64,000 nucleotides of DNA from assembly GCA_963575645.1 (NCBI GenBank), contig OY754472.1, forward strand, positions 28,211,401 through 28,275,400. Reading direction: 5' to 3'. The position numbers and the translations under genes are program-made. The stretch's first letter is position 1. Every line of letters starts with the position of its first letter. The notes under the pieces were generated by a model, which had not been told where the DNA came from, made no database searches, and was given only the letters and a program-made list of their open reading frames with translations. Shown here one piece after another: positions 10,346 through 20,439 of the stretch. The stretch comes from Xanthostigma xanthostigma (lineage: Eukaryota > Arthropoda > Insecta > Raphidioptera > Raphidiidae).

Positions 10346-10991
10346 AATAATTGTAATTATGTTACAGTCCAAGTAGATTTCGGTCTTTTTAAACTTGTTT
10401 CCTCCGTACAGGATTATTGCCTCGGTTTTTTCTGGTGCCAGTTTGAGTCCTTTTTTCTTGATCCCTGCAGATAAGTTTGCCAGAACCCAGTTTACATTAT
10501 TCACTAACTCTAGCTGGGACTTTGCCTTATAGATCACTGCCGTGTCGTCCGCGAATCCAATGATCGTTGTCCCTCTGGGTACAGTCGTTGTTAATACTGA
10601 ATTGTAGAAGATGTTCCATAATATAGGTCCCAAGATGGAGCCTTGTGGTACTCCACATTCCATCTTCATCCTCATCTCCCTCCCAATCACAATGGACCTA
10701 CCCGATAGGTAAGCTGACAAGATGCGGCGCAAATATTCCGACACTCCCATGTTTTTCAACTCCTTCAGGATTTCTACCCACGGTGCCGAGTTGAAGGCGT
10801 TCCGAATATCAAGCGTGGTCATTATACAGAGTTCCCGATTATTTGGTGCTTTTGACTTGATGGAGTCTACGATTTTAAGCACTTCCTGCATTGCATCGAC
10901 AGTAGACCTTCCTTTCCTGAATCCATACTGGTGAAGGTAGAGCCTTTCTTTAACTTCATCGTGCAGTCGATTAGCAATCAGCCTTTCAAAC

Positions 10992-10993
<2 letters not shown>
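10346..10993 (-). pseudogene. R1-type LINE ORF2, central reverse transcriptase
   Basis: The frame covers about 216 LINE residues. It shows [11 protein letters not shown] (24-34), motif A with TLDIRNAFNSA (60-70), motif B with GVPQGSILGPILW (114-126), motif C with GFADDTAV (146-153), and motif D with LKLAPEKTEAII (183-194). The catalytic aspartates of motifs A and C are present. The piece begins abruptly with [10 protein letters not shown] at the AT repeat, so more than half of a normal ORF2 is absent. Confidence 0.85.
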
Positions 10994-11043
<50 letters not shown>

Positions 11044-11052
11044 TATAAATGC

Positions 11053-11083
<31 letters not shown>

Positions 11084-11097
11084 AATATATATATAAA

Positions 11098-11163
<66 letters not shown>

Positions 11164-11166
11164 TAT
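10994..11166. repeat. (AT)n microsatellite with TGCATATATA variants
   Basis: A long AT run is broken twice by AAATGCATATATA. The truncated LINE begins exactly at its left edge. Confidence 0.95.
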
Positions 11167-11334
11167 AAACATTTCCAAAAATGGTGCCAAAGCTCTTAGA
11201 AACTTATGAAACGTCGAGAAATTTTGGTCCGACCCCTAGGTCCCGCCATCCGACCGACGCCAATAGTGTAAGTGCCTTATGGCAAATACACTAATAAGAA
11301 CCTACTGCAAATCGAAATCTGTCACAATTAAACA
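11167..11334. other. Short unassigned spacer
   Basis: It contains a GC-richer word (GACCCCTAGGTCCCGCCATCC). Nothing recognised. Confidence 0.35.
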
Positions 11335-12030
11335 AAATGACTATTTTCAACTGTTTAGGTAAAAATACTTCACAGCACACTGCGACAGTTCTTTTAAAAG
11401 GTGAAATTTCGCAATATCGCATTCAAGTCGCAATAAACACGAAAATACCAAATTTAGGTCTAGGGAACCCTTTATAAAAGTGTTAGTAAATATCCTAAAG
11501 AAAGCAATTCGGGCATAAAAACCACCCCGTTGTATTTAACTTTCACAAGTTATACGCGATTTAAGTTAGATAAAAGAAGTACAATATTTTGAACACCCTG
11601 TATAGTAAATTATTTTTTTGAATACAAAAATTAATTTTCTCTTTCATTACCTATTGATCTCCAAAATATCAGTTTGATAAAGTTTTTCGTTTGGGCTATC
11701 TCGAATTTTAGGTAAAGGTCTGCATATGTCAAAAATTTCAAAAAAACTTGAATAACTCAAAAACTGCTAATTTTTCGAGCAACGTTTCCCTTACAGTTTC
11801 TATTTACAATTAGGTGCAGAATTCAAAAATCAAATAAAAACAGGGTGCTGCATTAAAGAAAACATAACTTTGGCCTGCCCCGCTTAAATAGGACAACCTG
11901 TATAGTTGAAAATATTTTCCAGCTATAGAGCAGATCAAACCTAACAACTTTTGTCTGAAACATGTTTCTGTAAGCGTCTTTATTTCCGAAATAAACTTGC
12001 CTTTGTTCCTCGCGTGAACACCCTGTATAT
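11335..12030 (-). mobile_element. Reversed copy of the CAGGGTGTTC repeat at 866-1576
   Basis: The match to the reverse complement of 866-1576 is near-complete, including ACAGGGTGTTC words on the minus strand near 12026 and 11604. It stops where the first copy runs on towards its transposase. No transposase follows here, so this is either a deletion derivative or an independent repeat. Confidence 0.75.
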
Positions 12031-12039
12031 GGGACATTT

Positions 12040-12415
12040 AAAGATTGCGTATGTTCTGTCTTAAAATAAAAAGATTGCATTTGTTCACAAACGAATGTCA
12101 TTTCAAATATTAGTCACTGTTTTGACATTAATATTTTGTGAAATGCAACGCCTTCTGAGTTAACGATTTGAATAACTAATTTTATTATACCTTGGGAGGT
12201 GCAAACGTCATTTTTGACATTTTTTACCATTCCAACACCACGGATGAGCGGAAAGAAACCAAATTTTGGGAGGATATTTGATATGCAAATATGAAGAGGT
12301 CTACTATTGTTTTTGATAGACGTCGGCGCAAGCGCAAAAGAAATATATATATATTATAATGTTGTTTTTATAAGATAATAGCATACTTTTCATAACGGTT
12401 TATTATTTTGTCTTA
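12040..12415 (-). mobile_element. Partial copy of the ACGTGATAACGT/GCGCATGCGC family, left part
   Basis: It holds GTGAAATGCAACGCCTTCTG, a GAGGTGCAAACGTCA word, ACCAAATTTTGGGAGGAT, and TTTGATATGCAAATATGAAG. These are reversed counterparts of words at 42240-42430 and 52860-53040. One half-unit with CGGCGCAAGCGC follows. The copy is cut by the palindrome at 12416-13637 and resumes at 13638. Confidence 0.7.
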
Positions 12416-13637
12416 TAGTTAAAGCAATGGTGCGTATTTCAATCGGTGGAAAGCAGCCGGATGACTCTTGGTATTTGAGTTCCTGAAGCAATTTGGAAAC
12501 TTTTTTGTTCAGTACCTCATAACCCCAAAATGGAAGGAATCGGAGAAAAGGGGGGGGGGTCAAAACCTAAAAAAAAATTGTTTAGAAACCAAATGGAAAG
12601 GCGGTAGCATTAAAGTACATGTACTCACTATTGTTTAAAAAAATTGTCATCCGAAACGTGCGGACGGTTTGCGCGAACCGATTTTTTGAAAATCGGAAAA
12701 AAAAAATTGTGTCGCAACCGGTTGCGATTTTGAGGAAAATTCTTGTTTTTGTTCAGAGATGCTGTAAAAAAATTGTCATCCGTTTCTGCTGGACGGATTT
12801 TGAGGAATTAAAGGTTTGAGTGGCTAAAATTCTCGATTTTTCACTAGCTTTTTTCAAACATCATAAAAAAATTGCTAAAATTGTTAAAAACGGATGACGT
12901 TTCTTATACATGTTCTCAGAGGGTCCAACTATAATATGTATCAATGTCATCCGTTTTTATAACATTTAACCTCATTTTTCAACCCCTAAAGGGGTTGTGT
13001 ACGTTATCTGTATGCCATCAGAAACGAGTCTAACCTCAATATTCTGATTAATATCGCACAAAAGTAAGGGGTTGAAAAATGGGGTTAAATGTTATAAAAA
13101 CGGATGACATTGATACATATTATAGTTGGACCCTCTGAGAACATGTATAAGAAACGTCATCCGTTTTTAACAATTTTAGCAATTTTTTTATGATGTTTGA
13201 AAAAAGCTAGTAAAAAATCGAGAATTTTAGCCACTCAAACCTTTAATTCCTCAAAATCCGTCCAGCAGAAACGGATGACAATTTTTTTACAGCATCTCTG
13301 AACAAAAACAAGAATTTTCCTCAAAATCGCAACCGGTTGCGACACAATTTTTTTTTCCGATTTTCAAAAAATCGGTTCGCGCAAACCGTCCGCACGTTTC
13401 GGATGACAATTTTTTTAAACAATAGTGAGTACATGTACTTTAATGCTACCGCCTTTCCATTTGGTTTCTAAACAATTTTTTTTTACGTTTTGACCCCCCC
13501 CCCTTTTCTCCGATTCCTTCCATTTTGGGGTTATGAGGTACTGAACAAAAAAGTTTCCAAATTGCTTCAGGAACTCAAATACCAAGAGTCATCCGGTTGC
13601 TTTCCACCGATTGAAATACGCACCATTGCTTTAACTA
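12416..13637. mobile_element. 1.22-kb near-perfect palindromic element with TTA duplication
   Basis: The two arms, 12416-12989 and 13064-13637, are both 574 bp and close to identical in reverse complement. A 74-bp spacer separates them. The element starts TAGTTAAAGCAATGGTGCG and ends with the reverse complement. TTA stands on both sides (12413-12415 and 13638-13640), consistent with a 3-bp target duplication. Each arm carries at least five CATCCG/CGGATG words and poly-A or poly-T tracts. No transposase is encoded. It interrupts a repeat half-unit, so it is younger than that repeat. The element at 49908-51209 has the same design. Confidence 0.8.
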
Positions 13638-13870
13638 TTACAGGAGTTTTGAAAAATAAATTGAGAAAAATCGGCGCATGCGTAGAAGAAATATGTATTA
13701 TAAGGTTGTTTTTTATATAATAACGGTATACTTTTCATAACGGTTTGATATTCTATCTATGTTTACAAAAGTTTTGTATTTTTTTTTTTTTGGAAAAATT
13801 GGCGCATGCGCAATAGAAATAATAATATACATAATAATAATAATAATAATAATAATACTCTTTATTTTAT
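13638..13870 (-). mobile_element. Partial GCGCATGCGC family copy, right part, with (TAA)n
   Basis: Continues the copy interrupted at 12415. GGCGCATGCG occurs near 13673 and 13801, joined by TATACTTTTCATAACGGTTT. A (TAA)n microsatellite at 13831-13857 ends it. Confidence 0.65.
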
Positions 13871-14568
13871 CTAATTTTACATTATAGTAAAATTTACTCA
13901 ACTCGATAGGTAATCTTCCTAAAAAAGTGATCGGAATATCTAATTTAAATCAATATTTTGGACGGTTGAGTTTTTTTTAAATGCATTTAATGGTCTAGAA
14001 TTTTTTTTATATAAATTGATGCAGACTGCACGGTGCAGTGCGGCCCGCCATACGCCATAAGTGTTTTGTCACGATTGCCATTGGGCGCCCCTAATATCTA
14101 GCCGCCCTAGGCCCGGGCCTTAGGGCAAATCCGCTACTGCTAAATGGGACACACTATAGACGCATGCATTGTGAGTGAAAGTTACACACATACAAAGTAC
14201 GAACATGCTTGTTATATATTGTGTAAGTACAGTAAATCAGTTCAACCAATGTACGCTTTAATCAATAACAACGTTTCTTAACCGGCCTCTACTTTTGTGT
14301 ATTTGCCTCGTATTGTACATAAAGATTTATGAATATTTCAACCCCTCTAATACGTATGTACAAAATTTACTCAATTTGTTGCACTCCTGTTTGCCCAACA
14401 CTTAACCTTTGGGGACACGACGAACAAATTGAATGCATACAAACACTTGATCGATTTATTTTACGTACCTAGGTACTTTCAATTATGTATAGAGTAGTGA
14501 TGCCACTCATAGAAATATCTATTGTATATTTCAGATCATGTCGCTCCGCTATAATTATATCTATCGCG
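13871..14568. other. No intact gene; short LINE-like scrap and repeat words
   Basis: Around 14404-14480 the plus strand reads LWGHDEQIECIQTLDRFIL before a stop. This resembles the reverse transcriptase thumb of the LINE at 27385-28045 but is only some 25 residues. At 14085-14145 a GC-rich segment (CTAGCCGCCCTAGGCCCGGG, then CAAATCCGCTACTG) looks like a dispersed-repeat end; a similar word lies near 61665. Confidence 0.3.
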
Positions 14569-15285
14569 GGGTCATTCCACGTCAATTCGACCGGTAGTTG
14601 GAATGGACCCCTTCCGATTTGGATGAAATTTGGTCAGAAGTTTTCTTTCATAAGAAAAAAATGAAAAAAAAATTTTTTTTAAAAGTTATGCAAAATAAAA
14701 AAATTGTCATTTTTCGAATCTTGCAAGTTTATTTTTTAAATATCTCAAAAACTAGTATATAGTTACAGAAATCGATCTTGGTTCATTTTAAAGAGGATAT
14801 TTGGGGCTACAATCAATTAAAAAAAAATTTTGAAAAATAAAAAAAAAAAATTTTGAAATTTTTAAAATTAAATAAATCAAAAACTTATAGTTTTTCTATA
14901 GCTCAAATTTTTTTGTAGACTATGTACCTACCTCTATACCTATGTTCTTAAAAGACCGTGTAATTTTAAGACAGATGTTTTTTATAAATTTTTGAATAAA
15001 AAAAAATGAATTTAGATAGGTACTTATTGCTCAAAGATATGAAATTAAATATTTGTCTAAGATTATTTTATTAAAAGTTTCAAAATTCATATGTTCGAAT
15101 GAAAAAAAAACACATCTTTAAAAATTTCAGGGTCTTTTAAGAACAAATAAAGGTAGTCTGCAAAAAAAATTGACCCAAAAAAAAATATGTTTCGATGAAA
15201 GAAAACTTCTGACCAAATTTCTTCCAAATCGGAAGGGGTCGATTCCAACTATCGGTCTATTAACTATTTGACAAGGAATGACCCT
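14569..15285. mobile_element. Inverted-repeat element, GGTCATTCC ends
   Basis: The left end GGTCATTCCACGTCAATTCG and the following run ACCCCTTCCGATTTGG...GGTCAGAAGTTTTCTTTCAT reappear reversed at 15195-15285, with a few mismatches and a short indel. The TIRs are about 85 bp and the interior about 540 bp of A/T-rich non-coding DNA. It is a non-autonomous foldback-type element. The GGGTCATTCCACGTCAA word is widespread in arthropod repeats. Confidence 0.7.
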
Positions 15286-15718
15286 CGGATATTAAAATCT
15301 TGCCTCGCGGAGCAACGCTCCTCTCAGCGACATCAAAAATATTTAGAGCCTTCGGTTTCATCGTACTGCAGTAGCATTTTAAAACACAATATTTTTTGTC
15401 AGAAATCTTCGCGGGCGCGCACACAACAACTCACCAAAGTTTCGTCGTAATCATATGAACGGTATAGGAACGCATAGGTCCTAAACAAACAAATGAACGG
15501 ACAAACATTAATTTTTACCCGACTACGACGAAGCCAAAAGGAACGGTTATGAGTTTAGCAGTCTATGTATGTATGTTTGTATTTACGGATGTTCCACCGT
15601 AGCGCCTAAACTATTCATCCGATTTTGTTAAATAAGGTGTCAATCGATTAGTTATTATGCCCCGAGTAACATAAGCTACATTCAGTAGTTGGGTTTTAGT
15701 TTTTGAACTTATTTTTTT
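15286..15718. other. Dispersed repeat remnants, no gene
   Basis: It contains GACTACGACGAAGCCAAAAGG and TCTATGTATGTATGTTTG, followed by GTTCCACCGTAGCGCC. These words recur in many insect genomes as the tail of a non-coding repeat. No reading frame is recognised. Confidence 0.4.
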
Positions 15719-15720
15719 TA

Positions 15721-16402
15721 TACAGCGTGTCCACGCAAGTTCTTTACAAATGGATTTTTTTTTTTATTAATTATTGGAGCAAAAATTTTTTTCTGTGGAA
15801 AAGCTCTGCTTCGTCCAAAACCTCTAAAACGCCAAAGAAAATTTTTGTCGACCTAAAGCTATACGAGGGAAATAAAAAAGTTTAATTTTACTAAAGCCAG
15901 ATCACCCGATTTGACACCCCTAGATTATTTCCTCTGGAACAATCTAAAGAAAATGGTGTAATCTGAAAGACCTTTTCAAGATATTGATCAATTGGAAAGG
16001 ATTATCACCGAAAAAATCCATCAAATTCCTTCTACAATGATTCGAAATTCAGTGAGCCAGTGACGGATTTTGGAAGGAGAACCGTTCTTTGTATGGAGAG
16101 AGATGAAGGATATGTTGAATTCTGATTTTTAATTATGAATAAATAATTACTTAGAAGTTAGTTATGTTATTATTTTGAATTAAATTTGATTATGTAACTA
16201 ATTGTACGAAAATCTTGAATATCACAGATAATTTTTATTTTTAGTCAAATAAAACTTTTTATTTCCCTTTAGGCCGAAGATAATTTTCTTTGGTGTTTTA
16301 GAGGTTTTGGACGAAGCAGAACTTTTCCACAAAAAAAATTTTTGCTTCTATAATTAACAAAAAAAAATTCCATTTGTAAAGAACTTCCGTGGACACGCTG
16401 TA
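15721..16402 (+). mobile_element. Deleted Tc1/mariner-type element, TA duplication
   Basis: The element starts TACAGCGTGTCCACG and ends with the reverse complement at 16402, with TA on both sides (15719-15720 and 16403-16404). TIRs of roughly 150 bp share TTCTTTACAAATGGA, TTCTGTGGAAAAG and CTTCGTCCAAAACCTCTAAA. Between them lies only the C-terminal end of a transposase. A partial relative is at 38344-38717. Confidence 0.85.
15899..16132 (+). pseudogene. Transposase C-terminal remnant (mariner type)
   Basis: The frame from 15899 reads RSPDLTPLDYFLWNNLKKM and then a stop. It continues downstream to an MLNSDF end at the final TAA. The second residue group contains the third catalytic aspartate region of mariner transposases (PDLTPLD). 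Two internal stops and loss of the first 250 or so residues make it non-functional. Confidence 0.75.
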
Positions 16403-16404
16403 TA

Positions 16405-17340
16405 TTAGATTTTTGTGTATTATATAATTATAGTTTATTTGCGGAGTTCAAGAGGTTTGGATCACTTGAAATTATCAAATGGGTGCCGAGGACTGATTTA
16501 GTTATTATTGTGATTTATTTTTTGCATTCAAGTATTATTAATTGTAAATATTGTTATAACTAGATGCCATGAAGTCTGTAACCAGGAGAGCTAGCGCCCG
16601 CGTGATGGCGCTGTTATCACTACCTGGGAGAACTTCGGCTCTTTCCGCCTGTTTTCGCCATAGTTACCAAAGTTGTTTAACTTCACAGACACTACACACA
16701 TGTAAGCCATGAACGTGTGTGCGTTACCCAGTAGCTGACGCCATATTGGTTCATGCGACAGATATCGGTTCACCGCTATGCTCGAGCTGGGTCTCCTAGT
16801 TATAGACTCCATACTAGGTGCATTAAACCGTATCAAACACTTACAATTTGTTTTAAACAATAAGATTTTCTTATAAGATTTCTTCCACCACATCGTCACG
16901 TTGCTCCCACCATTCTGGTACCCGTCTCTTTCACCACGTCGATACTTTGCTTAGCTGTGATATGGCCTACGTTGAAGACCACTATTTACTCCACAGTCCA
17001 CACTCGCTTTATGCTCAAAAAAAAGACTACTAATAGTATATTACACCACACTTTCGACCAGTGTGGTGCATACTATTTTTCTTCCCTCAGTCGTAAGCAT
17101 GCTTATTATATACATTAATTAATTAATTACATAAAAACACAGATAAATTCCAAGCAAGAAGCTTTGAGGTTATACGTAAAAACACGAATGACAGCTGTTC
17201 GTGACTATTAGCTTAGATGTAATAAGGTTGCTATGGAAACGACATCTAAACAACAGTTGATTGGTTGCTTTTGATTTACTACCGCCCGAACGTACGAAAT
17301 TCCCGCAAGGACAAAAAATTATAAAATTATAATTCAATAA
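16405..17340. other. No gene recognised; one strong hairpin
   Basis: 16575-16830 is less AT-rich and could be single-copy DNA. The 102-codon minus-strand frame there has no motif I recognise. A hairpin at 17032-17083 pairs AATAGTAT...CACCACAC with GTGTGGTG...ATACTATT. Nothing else stands out. Confidence 0.35.
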
Positions 17341-17545
17341 ATGACGTTTCGGTCCGGAAGAAGTTCCAAATCCGGACCGAAACGTCATCTATTGAAATAT
17401 AATTTTATAATTTTTTGTCAATATACAGTCTGAAAAAATTGGTCGATAATATTATTTATTAGAAGAGTTCTATTCAGACGTTAATCTAAGATTTGATAAT
17501 GAATGTAACCTGTGTTATTACCTTTAATTACCTAAATAAACGCTT
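17335..17545 (+). repeat. Collapsed copy of the GAAACGT palindromic repeat
   Basis: A perfect 18-bp inverted pair (ATGACGTTTCGGTCCGGA at 17341-17358 and its complement at 17373-17390) brackets AGAAGTTCCAAA. The downstream flank (ATTTTATAATTTTTTGTCAAT, GTCTGAAAAAATTGG, TCGATAATATTATTTATTAG, then a GACGTTAATCTAAG-type word) matches the copies near 28440, 37540 and 43070. It seems to be two inverted copies that lost their centre. Confidence 0.6.
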
Positions 17546-17699
17546 ATCTGATTAAATTTTACTTTCTTTGAATTCTTGTATGAATATTATTTTTTTTTCT
17601 AAATATCTTTATGAAAATTTCCGAGTCGGGTTATATTCGAGCTAATACGGTATTATATTATTTTAATCATTTTGTAAATGATTAAAAACCCAGTTGAAT

Positions 17700-18345
17700 T
17701 TTTTAGTAGTTTAATAATAATAATAATAAATCTTTATTTCCCAACAGATATAACTCCAATAACAGGGAAATTACAAATTACAGAAATGAATACATGTTAA
17801 CAAAAAGAAAAGAAAAACACGTTATAAAAATATTTCTAATATCTAAATCATAAATTCATGATCTTATTAATTTTCTTAAAGCCTTATAACTAATCTGTAA
17901 AAAGTCTAAAAATGGTTTGTTAGCTTGCAGACTATTCACTAGTGTCACCATCCTACACAATACTGAATTGTCAAAATGTTGTGTTGAAGCTTGAGGACGT
18001 GACAAAAGTTGATGTTTTGGCCTAGTTGATACACTTGAAACTTTAAAATTAACTTTACTTAATATATAATTGTCATTGACCATATTATGAATAAGTTTAT
18101 AAAAGAGAAGTATTACAGCATGATTACGTCTATTTTCCAATGTGTCCACATCAAACATTTTAATTAGATCTTTATATGGCATCATTGTCGGATAAATATG
18201 AAAAACACTAAAAAAAACATATCGCAGAAACTTACTTTGTATCACTTCAATACGTTTGATATAATTATGGTGATATGGACTCCAAACTATTGACGCATAT
18301 TTACAAATCATAAACCTGGAAAATAAGAGTCGATGAAGTAAATGG
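17700..18345 (-). mobile_element. 3' end of a CR1/Jockey-like LINE with TTA-rich tail
   Basis: A minus-strand reverse transcriptase end (see 17856-18311) is followed on the left by a short 3' UTR with AATAAAGATTTATTATTATT. Only the last 150 residues of a LINE protein remain. Confidence 0.6.
17856..18311 (-). pseudogene. LINE reverse transcriptase thumb and C terminus
   Basis: The fragment reads KYASIVWSPYHHNYIKRIE and then IQSKFLRYVFF (residues 4-33), the usual thumb signature of LINE reverse transcriptases. A LENRRNHAVILLFYKL helix (58-73) follows, and the frame runs to a natural-looking end. The reverse transcriptase active site and endonuclease are absent. The frame has no stops over 151 codons, so the truncation is probably an insertion artefact rather than long decay. 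Confidence 0.7.
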
Positions 18346-19011
18346 TGTTAATTAGTATAATGTATAATTGAACGACACTAAGTTATGAAGATGAGGCGGA
18401 ATACATACCCATTGTGTCATCCGTTCGATCAGCGTTATGTTGCACACTCGCACAGCGATGACGTAAACTTTAAACGACAGACCATATATCTATTAATTAA
18501 CTATATGAATCATTCATGCCTATCTACTCTATGTGCGGTGAGTGAACGCAACAAAGCTTATCGAAAATATATCTACGTCTCTTTCTTCGATGTAATTCCC
18601 TGATTTCTCCGATAATAGGATTGCTTGATGTACCTACTTGCATTCAATCTGAATAAAGTATCTCAATTTGAAAAACTTTGTCTTTTTCTATATGACGTTA
18701 ACATGGGCGTACCCAGCTTTTGGCCCAGGAGGGGGCAAATTAAAAATTTCATAAGCCGGGTCCCCCGTGCTTGTTTTTCCCTCCTGGATACGCTAGTACT
18801 TACGGCATAAAAAAAACAGAAGTATATGTTTGCACCCTAATGGTTCGATTGCGATTTTATTCCTATGCTCAGTATAGAATAAAAGTATATGAGGCAGACC
18901 TACGTTACTTATGTGTACTGACTGTTCTGAATAGAGTGAACTATGGACAAAGCATCAATGTATTACGCCCTCAGAGATTTGGTTCTGCACAGAGATGTGA
19001 CTTATATTAGA
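18346..19011. other. No gene recognised
   Basis: Contains a repeat-like word at 18702-18790 (CATGGGCGTACCCAGC, later GGGTCCCCCGTGC). Frames of 60-79 codons here show no motif. Confidence 0.35.
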
Positions 19012-19615
19012 CTAGCGGTCCCGTCCGGTTTCACCCGGGTGTAAAAGAACGAATGGGAAAGGGAGGAACATGAGTACACACATTCATATTAGTTTACCGA
19101 GATGAATGTTGTGTCCAAATTTCATGATGATCGGAGCTACCGTTCAAAATTTTTTGTCGATAAAAAGCAGTATTTATACTTTTTTAACTAATAAATTTTT
19201 TAATTAAAATAAATTTTAATGTAAGCCTTAGAAGAAAGCAATGTAGAAAATAAAAAAAAAATAAAAATGCATTCGCCCAACGTAGAGCTCGAACCCACGA
19301 CCCTGGTATTGACAGTCTTGTGCTCTACCGATTGCGCTAGCCGGCGTTGTATTTTTACATCGCTAATATGAGTATACTTAGTTAGTGCATTTCACCTGAA
19401 TAGAAGCTTATTTTTTAGATACATTTGGAACATTTTTCATTAATGCTCCGCTCCTAATGGTCGTAGCCTGATTTTATATAGCCTATAGCCTTCCTCGATA
19501 AATGAGCTATCCAACAAAAAATTTTTTTTTTCAATTTGAACCAGTAGTTCCTGAGATTAGCGCGTTCAAACAAACAAACAAACACACTCTTCAGCTTTAT
19601 ATATTAGTATAGATA
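19012..19615 (+). mobile_element. CTAGCGGTCCCG repeat, long form with tRNA-like insert
   Basis: It starts CTAGCGGTCCCGTCCGGTTT and ends with an AAACAAACAAACA tail and TTTATATATTAGTATAGA. A near-identical long copy, without the first 50 bp, lies at 38720-39290. Shorter forms at 41330-41650 and 62233-62465 lack the central 200 bp that hold the tRNA-like sequence. It has no protein-coding potential. Confidence 0.75.
19275..19345 (-). repeat. tRNA-Lys-like pseudo-tRNA inside the repeat
   Basis: The minus strand reads GCCGGCTAGCGCAATCGG, then TAGAGCA (D arm and A box). It ends GGGTCGTGGGTTCGAGC and CTACGTTGGGC (B box, T arm, acceptor). Acceptor and T arms match insect tRNA-Lys. The anticodon loop reads CTGTCAA, which puts GTC in the anticodon position, and the anticodon stem does not pair. 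It is a tRNA-derived repeat head, not a functional tRNA. Confidence 0.7.
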
Positions 19616-20300
19616 CAAGTATTTGAAATACAGATACAAGATACAAAATACGTATTTTCATCTTGTATCTGAAATACTTTTTTAATCTATCATTTTGTAT
19701 CTTGTATTTAGATACATTCTTTTGATATCTTAGTATTTTGTAAATACTAAGTTTACTAAAATACTTTTACTATTTACCAATGCATTTTTTTATATTACTA
19801 CATCGTGGTCTAGTTAATTTTTCCTGCCGCGCCATATTTAATTGTGTAAATAGTAAATGAACACTAAAATTAAAACCCAATTTTAATATACTTAATTTGA
19901 AATGGTAACCAAAAATTTTACGTCTCGCTACTAAAAATATAGCTAAGAATGTTGCAAAATTAGACTTCTTTGTTTGGCACATGTTTATTTTCTTTGTGTT
20001 TTATACAATAATTTGTTGTTTTAGCAGCTTTAAGATCTCGAAGTGTTTATTATATTTAATCCCAAAACTACTTTTTACGGCTATTTGTCGCGGTTTATTA
20101 AAGAATTTTCATTCTTGAAGACGTCGCCGAAAGGAGGCCGAAACGTTGAATTAAAAATGTATGTAATAAGCTAAATAAACCGTAAGGTTTACCTAAGAAT
20201 AATAACAATATGTTTTCAAAAAGTAACTTATTTGAAAAAAGTATTTAGAAAATACGTATTTTGTATCTAGTATTTCAAATACCATTTCGAAAAGTATCTT
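19616..20300. mobile_element. Element with inverted GTATTTGAAATAC/GATACAAGATAC ends
   Basis: The left block at 19617-19670 (GTATTTGAAATACAGATAC, then AAAATACGTATTTT) is mirrored by 20250-20285 (AAAATACGTATTTTGTATC, then AGTATTTCAAATAC). The interior of some 580 bp holds a 70-codon minus-strand frame (19982-19770) with no recognised motif. A CTGAAGA-like hairpin element lies at 20090-20190. The wording fits a hAT-like MITE, but I could not fix the exact ends. Confidence 0.5.
20090..20190 (+). repeat. TTGAAGA-hairpin-GAAAC motif enclosed by an inverted repeat
   Basis: CGGTTTATT at 20092-20100 pairs with AATAAACCG at 20173-20181. Between them are TTGAAGA (20115-20121), a GCC...GGC hairpin, and GAAAC (20140-20144). 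This order of outer stem, CTGANGA-like box, hairpin and GAAAC is that of a type I hammerhead. The first base of the box is T instead of C, and the unpaired spacer before it is long, so activity is doubtful. Confidence 0.35.
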
Positions 20301-20439
20301 GTAGATCATCAAGAGGTGGTTATACTTACATGATATTCTTTTTAAAACATAAATGGCAAACCTTTAACTTTCATATAGGTAATGCAAAAATTAAGATACT
20401 GTCAATGTAACCATTGTGTTTTTTTTTTAAGTAAAACTT

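Larger units (their letters stand above)
8973..10993 (-). mobile_element. 5'-truncated R1-clade non-LTR retrotransposon
   Basis: Reading leftward on the minus strand, the element has part of a reverse transcriptase (10993 to about 10345), an AT-rich interruption (to about 9971), and the rest of the reverse transcriptase with a C-terminal zinc motif (to 9128). A short 3' UTR follows, containing a TTTTAGTCGGTGCGAGTCCG stretch, and then a poly-A tail (8994-8973). The endonuclease and the start of the reverse transcriptase are missing; the sequence stops at an AT microsatellite at 10994. A 3' UTR of this wording and a single CCHC after the reverse transcriptase are typical of R1-clade LINEs. AT repeats at both ends suggest insertion into a microsatellite. 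Confidence 0.8.

Noticed and set aside
16591..16899. 102-codon minus-strand frame in a less AT-rich patch
   Set aside because: No domain, signal peptide or splice-site pattern that I could support.
19275..19345. Functional tRNA gene
   Set aside because: The anticodon stem does not pair, and a second copy lies in the same repeat at 38949; it is tRNA-derived repeat sequence.
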